From Chryseobacterium sp. JAH (GTDB taxonomy: Bacteria > Bacteroidota > Bacteroidia > Flavobacteriales > Weeksellaceae): a stretch of DNA of 64,000 nt. Position numbers and translations under genes: made by a program. The notes under the pieces were generated by a model, which made no database searches, had not been told where the DNA came from, and saw nothing but the letters and a program-made list of their open reading frames with translations. The stretch covers positions 1-64,000 of the forward strand of contig NZ_LMAH01000009.1 in NCBI RefSeq assembly GCF_001507335.1, in the 5' to 3' direction. Numbering within the stretch: the stretch's first letter is position 1; each line of letters begins with the position of its first letter. Of this stretch, positions 41,751-50,500 are shown in pieces.

Positions 41751-42233
41751 ATGAAGGAGAATCCCGAATTTTACGAAATACAACACTTCAGACAATGGTG
41801 GCTTTGGCTGATTATCGTTTTTGTGCTTGGATTTTCCGTTTACAACGCTATCGAAAACGAAGAATCTTTCTCTACAGCGGAATTGATTATCACGCTAGCC
41901 GTTCCTTTTTTAATTTGCCTTCTGTTTTTCATTATCAAACTGGAAACTAAAATTGATGCTTTGGGAATTCGAGTCCGTCTATTCCCATTTCATTTTCAGT
42001 TTAAATATTTCCCGTGGAAATCTATAGAAAAAGCTTACATCAGAGTATATTCTCCGCTGATGGATTACGGCGGCTGGGGTTTGCGACTGGGTTTTTTAGG
42101 AAGAGGAAAAGCGTATACTGTTTCTGGTGATTTGGGATTACAGCTTGTTTTTAAAGATGGGAAGAAACTGTTGATTGGAACGCAGAAATCTGTGGAAATT
42201 AAAAAGTTTATTGCAGAAATTCAAAAAATTTAA
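41751..42233 (+). CDS. Hypothetical membrane protein with PH-like C-terminal part
   Basis: A 160-residue protein with two predicted membrane helices (about 13-32 and 45-64), followed by about 95 soluble residues with alternating beta-strand pattern (KAYIRVYSPLMDYGGWGLR, AYTVSGDLGLQLVFKDG, KLLIGTQKSVEIKKFI), as in bacterial PH-like membrane proteins. Similar two-helix proteins are common in flavobacteria. No specific role is known and it stands alone. Confidence 0.75.
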   Translation: MKENPEFYEIQHFRQWWLWLIIVFVLGFSVYNAIENEESFSTAELIITLAVPFLICLLFFIIKLETKIDALGIRVRLFPFHFQFKYFPWKSIEKAYIRVYSPLMDYGGWGLRLGFLGRGKAYTVSGDLGLQLVFKDGKKLLIGTQKSVEIKKFIAEIQKI

Positions 42234-42441
42234 TGACTGTACATTTTTCACAACACTAAATCAGCAGTTACTTTGTCTTTCCGTAGAAATCTCAACACAC
42301 AGAAATCAAAGCAGTCTAGATTCCTATGGAATGACAGACAAAGCGTTAAACACTAAATTATTACCATCTACAGATTTCAATAAAAATAAATTTAATCTTT
42401 ACATAAGTTCTTTTTATTTCAATTGATCAGAATCAAATCTA

Positions 42442-43125
42442 ATGAAATACCTGAAAAAATATTTTATCACTTGGTACGTACCAATACTTTCTTACTTAAT
42501 TCCTTACCTCATTTTCCAGTTAGGACTGATTCTTAAAAATGATGAAATAATTAATTTGTCTTTGGCTATTTTCTATTTAAATATTGTAGGGAATCTTATT
42601 TCTGCCGTTGTGCAAATTGTAATCAAAAAATGGTACTTTCTTTTTCCTCAAATTATGGCATCTGCGTTTCTGTTTTTTTCAGTATCAATGTATCTTGCAT
42701 TTTCACCACCCGATTTCTATGGTGCTAATAAAGTAATTCCAAAAAATATAAAATTTGAAATTCCTGCTGAAAAAGAATTGACAGAAAAAGACTTAAAACA
42801 AAACGATTTTAGGTTAGCAGAACGTTCACAGCCCGGAATTTATAATTTTTACACTAATCATCAACCTAAAGAATCGGGATATTTTTATATTAAGGCATTT
42901 GAAATAACTTCAAACGACAGATTATCTGAAGATGGAATTACAGAACGTTCGAAAATTGTGGTCGAAAAACCAGATACAAAAATTTACACCGGAGATTTTA
43001 TAATTTATGAAGGATCCTGGGATGATCAGTACGGAGCGAGAATTGAACTATGGTATCATCCAGACAGCAGTTCTGAATATAAAATTAAACAGAAAAATTA
43101 TATTATTGAAGGTTGGATGAGATGA
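42442..43125 (+). CDS. Hypothetical membrane protein
   Basis: A 227-residue protein with about three membrane helices in the first 90 residues (ITWYVPILSYLIPYLIF, NLSLAIFYLNIVGNLIS, FPQIMASAFLFFSVSMYLAF), then a soluble domain of about 135 residues rich in Lys/Glu and aromatic residues (for example GYFYIKAFEITSNDRLSEDG). No family is recognised. Weak AT-rich start region, codon use like its neighbours. Confidence 0.65.
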   Translation: MKYLKKYFITWYVPILSYLIPYLIFQLGLILKNDEIINLSLAIFYLNIVGNLISAVVQIVIKKWYFLFPQIMASAFLFFSVSMYLAFSPPDFYGANKVIPKNIKFEIPAEKELTEKDLKQNDFRLAERSQPGIYNFYTNHQPKESGYFYIKAFEITSNDRLSEDGITERSKIVVEKPDTKIYTGDFIIYEGSWDDQYGARIELWYHPDSSSEYKIKQKNYIIEGWMR

Positions 43126-43234
43126 AATAAAATCTGATCTAAAATCAGTATAAACACAATTCTGATTTAATTCCAAAGTCATAATCTCAATAAAAACCCT
43201 TTGCACCACTTGACCTGGCTCAAGTCAGCTAAAA

Positions 43235-43951
43235 TTAAAATTCCAAAACAGATTTGCCCAAATCATGATACAAAAGCACTTTCCAATGTTCTTTTTTCGC
43301 AAGAATCTCCCATTCTATCCGCTGATCTTTTGCAGTTTTACCGTCAAAATCCGTTTTGTAAGCCAAATGATATTTTAAATAAGCCGCTTGCGGAAGATTG
43401 TCTGCTCCATAGAAGTACGTTTCATTTTCATTTTTAACCCAAAAAACCTGATGAAACGGCGAATGCCCACCAGTTACCTGAAATGTAATCTCATCGGAAA
43501 CACTTCCCGAGTCATCATTCATCCACATAATTTTAGCATTTTTAATGATGAAATCAAGAATTTCAAAATCAAAAGACAGACTGCCTCTTTTACTTAAAGC
43601 AAAGTCATATTCTCTTTTTTGTATATAAATTTCAGCATCAGGGAAATTTAAAATCCACTTTCCGGCAGAAGTATTGACCAGACCTGAAATATGATCTTTG
43701 TGCAGATGAGAAAGTAAGATTTTATCAATTTGAGAAGGCTGAAGTTCATGCTCTGAAAGATTGGCAAAAATTTTAGGCTGATGATTTTCAAGCCATCCCA
43801 AACCAGCATCTAAAAGGATATTTTCAGTTCCAGTCATCACCAAAAATGGCTGAATGGACATTTTGATTCCTTTTGAAAATTCATCGAGAAACACAAATTC
43901 TTTTTCTTTGTTGACAGAAAAGTTTCCCTCCTTCAATGCGAGCACTTTCAT
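43235..43951 (-). CDS. MBL-fold metallo-hydrolase
   Basis: A 238-residue cytoplasmic metallo-beta-lactamase-fold hydrolase. The metal motif HxHxDH is in LLSHLHKDHISG (H82, H84, D86, H87), with further ligands expected at TGGHSPFH and near the C-terminus in YHDLGKS. LLDAGLGWL near residue 47 is the usual strand before the metal site. Members include lactonases and other hydrolases; the substrate is not evident. It starts 3 bp after the MFS gene stop, so both belong to one unit, possibly uptake or efflux plus hydrolysis of the same compound. Confidence 0.88.
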   Translation of the reverse strand: MKVLALKEGNFSVNKEKEFVFLDEFSKGIKMSIQPFLVMTGTENILLDAGLGWLENHQPKIFANLSEHELQPSQIDKILLSHLHKDHISGLVNTSAGKWILNFPDAEIYIQKREYDFALSKRGSLSFDFEILDFIIKNAKIMWMNDDSGSVSDEITFQVTGGHSPFHQVFWVKNENETYFYGADNLPQAAYLKYHLAYKTDFDGKTAKDQRIEWEILAKKEHWKVLLYHDLGKSVLEF

Positions 43952-43954
43952 AAT

Positions 43955-45148
43955 TTAAGATTTAATTGTCTGCGTTTTTAGGGTTAAAATAAATGAGATG
44001 GCAACAGCCAGACTAAGCAATACGACAAACCAAAACCATGAAGTGGCATGAAGAAAATAACCGCTTCCGCTCCCCAAAACACTCGATCCGAAGTAATAAA
44101 ACAGCCAATAAATCGACGTTGCTGCAGATTTTGCCGCCTTTGCTTTTACAGCAACCATTCTGCTTGCCATAGTATGTGCAGCAAAAAATGTAAAGGTAAA
44201 TAATCCCAAGCCTAAAATAACGATCAATACATTGGTCGAAAACAGACAGAAAACCCCGATAATCATGGTCAATACGGAAGTTTTAAGGATTGTCGGCTGA
44301 CTGTATTTTACAGACCATCTTCCTGAAAGCATCGTTCCGAAAACACCTACCGTGTACATCAAAAAGATGAATGCGATGAAAATATGATTCAATGAAAATG
44401 GTGGTTGTTCCAATCTGAAGCTCAGATAATTGTAAACACTCACAAAAGATCCCATCAGTAAAGCAGCGATGAAGTATAAACTTAAAAAATCCGGATCAGA
44501 AAAAAACATTTTCATCTGTCGCATTTTAAGTGCCAAACGCTGTCTCTGCGGTTTGAAAAATTGGGATTCAGGAAAAAATCTCCAAAAAACCAAAGCCAGA
44601 AAAAGACTTTCAATTCCAATGATTAAAACAGCGTTGCGCCATCCCAGTTCTCCTGCCAGCAAGGTTGCGAAAATTCTTCCGCTCATTCCGCCAATAATAT
44701 TTCCACTCAGATACATGCTCAAGGTCAAACCCAAAACAGAGGATGAGACTTCTTCAGTGATATAGACCAAAGCAACCGCCGAAACTCCCGAAATGACAAA
44801 ACCTTTTAAAACACCTAAAAACACGAGGATTTCAAGCTGCTGGATGTACGATGAAATTAAAGTTAAAAATGCAGAGCTGAGTAAAGAGAACAACATCAGT
44901 TTTTTCCTTGAAAATGCATCGGCTTTAAATGAAAAGAACAATAATCCGATGGCCATTCCGATGGTTGATGAAGAAACCAGCAGCGAACTGTCACCAACCG
45001 AAGTTTTGAATTCCGAAGCGACATTGGGAAGCAAAGGCTGAAATAAATAGAGCTGAGAAAACACCGACAAACCTGAAAGAAAAATACAGATCTGGATCTC
45101 CCATAAACGTCTCGTATTTTTTTCTGCTTTCTCCATTTGCTGTTTCAA
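43955..45148 (-). CDS. MFS transporter, drug-efflux type
   Basis: A 397-residue inner-membrane protein with about 12 helices, and the MFS loop motif in FSFKADAFSRKKLM after helix 2. It is most like the YnfM/arabinose-efflux class (QLYLFQPLLPNVASEF near the N-terminus). The substrate is not known. It is divergent from a LysR gene, with 88 bp between them, and followed 3 bp later by the MBL hydrolase, suggesting LysR-controlled detoxification or export. A single MFS gene, no outer-membrane partner. Confidence 0.88.
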   Translation of the reverse strand: MKQQMEKAEKNTRRLWEIQICIFLSGLSVFSQLYLFQPLLPNVASEFKTSVGDSSLLVSSSTIGMAIGLLFFSFKADAFSRKKLMLFSLLSSAFLTLISSYIQQLEILVFLGVLKGFVISGVSAVALVYITEEVSSSVLGLTLSMYLSGNIIGGMSGRIFATLLAGELGWRNAVLIIGIESLFLALVFWRFFPESQFFKPQRQRLALKMRQMKMFFSDPDFLSLYFIAALLMGSFVSVYNYLSFRLEQPPFSLNHIFIAFIFLMYTVGVFGTMLSGRWSVKYSQPTILKTSVLTMIIGVFCLFSTNVLIVILGLGLFTFTFFAAHTMASRMVAVKAKAAKSAATSIYWLFYYFGSSVLGSGSGYFLHATSWFWFVVLLSLAVAISFILTLKTQTIKS

Positions 45149-45236
45149 GTATTTTGATGAAGCAAAGTTCCGTATAATTTTTAAATTTGTAAAACGCTTT
45201 ATTTCGATAACATCAATCTATAAAACCGATTTACAA

Positions 45237-46106
45237 ATGGAACTTCGTCAACTTAAATATTTCCTAAAGGCTAAAGAACTGATGAACTTTACGGAAGCTG
45301 CGAATGCGATGCACATCAGTCAGAGTACGCTTTCCCAACAAATTAAACAGTTGGAAACGGAAATCAACACACCGCTTTTCAACAGAATTGGAAAAAGAAT
45401 TCAACTTACCGAAGCCGGAAATATTTTCGCAGAGTTTGCCAAAAAATCAGTGCGGAGTTCTGAAGAATCTTTACTGGCGATGTATGATCTTAAAAAACTC
45501 TCACGCGGAACTCTTAAGATTGGCGTTTCATATGGACTTCGTTCAATACTGGTTCCAGCAGTGAAAAATTTCATTGAGAATTATCCACAGATCAATCTTG
45601 AAATCCTTTTTGAAACCACCGATATACTGCTGAAAAAATTAAGCGATACAGAACTCGACTTGGTTTTAAGTTATCAGGAAGCGCATCCCGCAGAAAATTT
45701 CATCTACCAGAAACTTTTTGTTTCTGAAATGATGTTTGTGACTTCCACAAGTTCGGAATATTCAAAATTTAAAAAGATCAATCTTAAAACCATTGCGGAA
45801 CTTCCTTTGGCAATGCCTTTTGACGGTTTCAGCACCACTCATTACGTCATGGATTTATTTAAACAAAATCATATTTCACCCAACGTAAAAATGAAAATCA
45901 ACGACATTCCGACGTTGATAGAAATAGTAGAAAACGGAATTTTTCACACCATTTTAGCCGATTCTACCGTCAATGACAGACAAAACCTGGTGACCATTCC
46001 GATTACAGAAAATAAGGCTGAACGCAAGGCTGTTTTAATGCATCTCAAAGAAGCTTATCAAACCGAGGCGATGAAAAGTTTTTCCGGTTTGTTGCTCAAC
46101 TTTTAA
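45237..46106 (+). CDS. LysR-family transcriptional regulator
   Basis: A 289-residue regulator of normal length. The N-terminal winged helix-turn-helix is MELRQLKYFLKAKELMNFTE followed by AANAMHISQSTLSQQIKQLE (about 1-60), and the C-terminal 200 residues are the substrate-binding effector domain (GTLKIGVSYGLRSILVPAVK onward). By LysR convention it controls the divergent MFS-MBL pair, binding the 88 bp between the starts. Effector not known. Confidence 0.92.
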   Translation: MELRQLKYFLKAKELMNFTEAANAMHISQSTLSQQIKQLETEINTPLFNRIGKRIQLTEAGNIFAEFAKKSVRSSEESLLAMYDLKKLSRGTLKIGVSYGLRSILVPAVKNFIENYPQINLEILFETTDILLKKLSDTELDLVLSYQEAHPAENFIYQKLFVSEMMFVTSTSSEYSKFKKINLKTIAELPLAMPFDGFSTTHYVMDLFKQNHISPNVKMKINDIPTLIEIVENGIFHTILADSTVNDRQNLVTIPITENKAERKAVLMHLKEAYQTEAMKSFSGLLLNF

Positions 46107-46258
46107 TGAACAGTTATTTTTCTTATTTTAATTTGTTATGCGCAAATAGTAAATCCCAGAAATCTTTTAGTACTCTCGTGGATTCGGCTGACGTGGTAGA
46201 CCTTTACCATTAGTCTGTCTCTCGGCGTGAGATTTCCTCAAACGAGAATGATTTAGAG

Positions 46259-46699
46259 CTATCGCAAATCCTTTTTAATCACCAGATATTTCAAATCTTT
46301 ATCTCCTGCATTGCTGATTCCATGCTCAGAATTGGGCGGACAGTACAAACTGGTATTCGGACCGACTTCTACGGTTTTTCCGTTAAGATAAAAAGATGCC
46401 TTCCCTTCCAGAATATAAAAAAATTCCTCTTCGGGATGGCGATGTGGCGCATGCGTAGATTTTCCGGGTTCTACAATGCTCATCTTTAATGTGTTTTCTT
46501 CAGTAAACTTTTTGTCGGCAAACCAATACTGATACCCTGATTTTGTCTTTGTAGCTTTAGCCAGATCAAATTCATTCACACAGTTTTCTATGTTGTACTT
46601 AACGGGTTCTTGTACTGCAGCTACTTTCTGAGCATATACATTCTGCTGAAACAGAACACTGATGATTATGGTTGTTATAAATTGGGTTAATCTTTTCAT
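46259..46699 (-). CDS. Exported cupin protein
   Basis: A 146-residue protein with a signal peptide (1-24, ending VYAQ) and a single cupin domain. The metal-binding pattern is HAPHRHPEEEFFYILEG, then PPNSEHGISN near the C-terminus (two His plus Glu and a last His). Exported cupins of this kind often have unknown roles; carbohydrate or oxalate-type reactions are possible. No linked genes point to a role. Confidence 0.82.
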   Translation of the reverse strand: MKRLTQFITTIIISVLFQQNVYAQKVAAVQEPVKYNIENCVNEFDLAKATKTKSGYQYWFADKKFTEENTLKMSIVEPGKSTHAPHRHPEEEFFYILEGKASFYLNGKTVEVGPNTSLYCPPNSEHGISNAGDKDLKYLVIKKDLR

Positions 46700-46834
46700 T
46701 ATTCAGTAATTATACAAAAAAATCTAATGTAGAAAATTTCTAAGTAAAATTACTAAATACTTTATAAACTCTTGTCACTTGAGATTTAAGATACTTTGTA
46801 TCTTTGATAACTAATCACATTTCACACATTAAAA

Positions 46835-47374
46835 ATGAAACTTTTCCAGTTCCTAAACAAAAAGAAAGAAACTCAGTTCAAATGTCTTTGTTGCGGAAAG
46901 GTTTATGATAAACCTCCATTAACTTTCGGAAGTGATTTTCCGTCTTTCTATGATTCAATTCCTAAAAATGAAATTGCTGAACGTGTAGAATATCAGAAAA
47001 GTTTATGCATCATTGATCATCACTTTTTTCATCGTGTAAGACTTGAGATTCCCATTATAAACTACTTTGAAAATCTAAATTTTGACATCTGGGTTTCAAT
47101 TAGCGAAGAAAATTTCATACAAAGAAATGAACACTGGAATAATAAAGACAGAATACATTTCGAGTCTTATTTTGGATATTTACAAAATGAAATCCCAGCC
47201 TATGAAAACACTTTTAATCTACACACAATCTCTACAGAGAATGCACCGGGATTTATTCCAAACGCTCAAATTATAGATATCAAACACCAACTTTACATTG
47301 ACCAACAAAATGGAATTAGCGTAGAAAGAGCAATAAATATCGCACAGAGTATTTTAAAAATACAACACAACTGA
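46835..47374 (+). CDS. DUF2199 protein
   Basis: A 179-residue protein of the DUF2199 family. It begins with a Cys-x-x-Cys (FKCLCCGKVYDKPPLTFGSDF), followed by SLCIIDHHFFHRVRLEIPI and DIWVSISEENF, all typical of the family. Members are small cytoplasmic proteins of unknown function found widely, often singly. It is followed after 157 bp by the large helicase gene, but the spacing does not suggest an operon. Confidence 0.8.
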   Translation: MKLFQFLNKKKETQFKCLCCGKVYDKPPLTFGSDFPSFYDSIPKNEIAERVEYQKSLCIIDHHFFHRVRLEIPIINYFENLNFDIWVSISEENFIQRNEHWNNKDRIHFESYFGYLQNEIPAYENTFNLHTISTENAPGFIPNAQIIDIKHQLYIDQQNGISVERAINIAQSILKIQHN

Positions 47375-47531
47375 AATGAGTTGATAAATTTTCATTTTGT
47401 AAGCATTAAAAAAGCTGGTAGAAAAAATAAATCTGAATCTTCTTTCCCACTCCACCGTTTTGTCAATATCTGTTTTATTTCTAAATTGCATTACCTCCCG
47501 AAAAAGAGAGTGACCATCACAAAAAATATTT

Positions 47532-50500
47532 ATGAATCAGATTATTCCATTTGACTTACAGATACAGCACAATTCATACATCAACTATACATTTGTTTTA
47601 AATAAATACAATTTCCTTGAAAAAATATCTTTCCGGGAAGTGATGGAAGATCTGGAAAATTTAAACCTGCAAATTTCATCTTCACTCGGAATATTTGAAA
47701 CGTATAACGTCTACATCGATCAGCTGAAAAAAGATTCGCTGTACAAGATTTCTTTATTCAATTTTGTTTTTGATAATGCTTTGCTTAAAAGTCTTTCAGA
47801 AAAAGATGTAGATACAATTACGGTTGAAGTACTTCAGAATAACGAATCGCTTTTCAGACAGAATTTTTCTATTGAAGTTCTTCCTGTTGATTATTGTGGC
47901 GGTTTACAGTCGTATCCACAATTATTGGCTTCCTATGTCACTCCAAATAATTCACTTATTTACAAAATTAAATCTGATGCGATAAAAATTCTTGAACAGA
48001 ATAATCTAAATCCTTCATTTGAAGCTTATCAGTCGAAAGATAAAGAACGTGTGTTGCAAATGGTTTCGGCAATTTATAAATCGATTCAGAATTTAGAACT
48101 TATTTACAGCTCAATGCCGCCAAGCTTTGAGAAAAGCGGACAAAGAATTCGGCTAATTGACCAGGTTTTAGAAACAAAATTCGGAAACTGTATCGATATT
48201 TCTCTTCTGTTTGCTGCGTGTCTGGAAGCGATCAACCTTAATCCTATTTTGCTGATTACAAAAGGTCATGCCTTCGTCGGTGTCTGGCTTGATGATCAGA
48301 GATTTGATGCGATGGTCAATTTTGATCAGGCTGCCATTTCAAAAAGAATCGCCAGCGGGATTAAAGAGATTGCTCTGATTGAATCAACCCATCTCTGCAA
48401 AGGAAGCAGTCTGCCATTCAAACAGGCAATGAACAGCGCTGAAAAGCAGATTATGGATTCTTCTAATTTTTTACTTTCGATTGATCTCAAAAATGCAAGA
48501 TCAAACGGTATTTCTCCGCTCCCTTTATTGAAAACTGAAAATGTTTTTAATGATGATTTAAAAATAAATTCTCAGGTAAATACTGATGATCTGGATGATG
48601 ATTTTGAGATGGGAACGTTGTACAACGACCTTGAACTGACCGATACGTCAAACCTCACCAAACACAAAATCTGGGAAAGAAAACTGCTCGATTTATCACT
48701 CAGGAATAATCTTCTCAACCTGCGTTTTACCAAAAGTATGTTGCAGCTGGTTGACTATAAAGTTAATTTGCTGGAAGACAGCCTGGCAGACGGGAAAGCA
48801 TTTACTATTCATCCCAATAACAATCAGCCGGTTCTGAGAAAATACAATCTCTACCACGAACCTTTGCATTCTTCGCAACCACTTTTTCAGTTGGCAGATG
48901 ACGAATTTAAATACAATAAAATCCTTACGTATTATCACCAGGATGATTTGGATGCGATTCTTACGAACCTCTACAGAACCTCAAAACTGGCCGAAGAAGA
49001 AAACGGAAAAAGCACTTTGTATTTAGGAATCGGACTTTTAAAATGGTATGAACCAAAAAATATAGATATTCCTAGATATGCTCCTATTCTTTTGATTCCT
49101 GTAGAACTTTCGAGAAAATCAGTTAATTCTAAGTTTATGCTTCGAAGTCGTGAGGAGGAAACCATGATTAACATTACCCTTCTCGAGTATCTGAAACAGG
49201 AATTTAAATTCAATTTAAACAGTTTAGAAACTTTACCTACCGATGACTATGGTGTTGATGTGCCTAAAGTTCTGGCCATTATCAGAAATGCAATCCTAAA
49301 TCTTGAAGGCTGGGACGTTCTTGAACAAATGGTTCTGGGAACTTTTTCTTTCAACAAACTGATTCTCTGGCAGGATATCTCCAAATATTCAGAAGAAATC
49401 CAGAAAAGTTCGATTGTTAAAAGTCTCATCGACGGAAAACTGAGCGAAACTCTGGAAACCGTTGAAATGGATGCCGAAAGTCTTGAAAATATGTCGGCTT
49501 CGGAATTGATGCTTCCTATTTCTACCGATAATTCTCAGCTCAATGCAGTAAAAAATGCTCATCAGAATAAAACCTTTATTCTTCATGGGCCTCCAGGCAC
49601 CGGAAAATCACAGACTATTACCAACATCATTGCTGATGCGTTGGCCAATGATAAAAAAGTATTGTTTGTAGCCGCAAAAAAAGCAGCATTAGATGTCGTT
49701 CACAGCAGATTAGAAAATATTGGGTTGGGAGCTTTCTGTCTTGAACTTCATTCCAATAAATCGAAAAAATCTGATGTTCTGAAACAGTTTGAAAAAACTT
49801 TGGAGGTTCCAAAATATCAAATCAATGCTAATTTTGCGGAAGAAGCAAAACGTTTGGACGAACGAAAACTGGAATTAGGAAAATATATCAACCAACTTCA
49901 CAAAAAATTTAAAATCGGCTGGAGCCTTTTTGATACTGTTTCTTATCTCGAAACACATCAAATCAAAATGGATGACCGTTTTATGATTGAAAGTCCTTTA
50001 GAAAACATCGACTGGACTACGTGGAATGGTTGGAAAGACTGGCTCATTCCTTTCGCAGCGATTGTACAGAAAATCGGGCAACCGTCTTCACATCCTTTAC
50101 GATTAATAAAAACTGAAAGTCATCAGTATGAAAATAAAAATCTGATTCTTGGTGCAGTCAATCAATATCTTAACAAAGAAAATTCGGCCTTAAAAATCAA
50201 GCAAGACCTTCAGCTTGAGCATTCTGACAACAATTCAGTAACTGATCTGCTTGAGTTTTTGCATTCAAATTCTGTAAAATCCCATCTGCTTGATATCAGT
50301 TTTGACGAGACACAGACTAATTTGTTTAAAAACTGGCTGACGCAGCAGGATTTACTTCAAAAAATTGAAAATCAGATTGCAGTACAATTCAATTCGGGGA
50401 TTTTTACTATCGACATTCAGCCTTTAAATATATTGTGGAATCAGGCGAAACATACCTGGTTTATTCCCAAATGGTTTAAGCAGAGAAAAGTAAAGCAGCA

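Noticed and set aside
46107..46258. Hairpin region between lysR and the cupin gene as an RNA gene
   Set aside because: Only weak pairings (CTCTCG/CGAGAG-like) were seen; it may be the converging terminator but the support is too thin to list.
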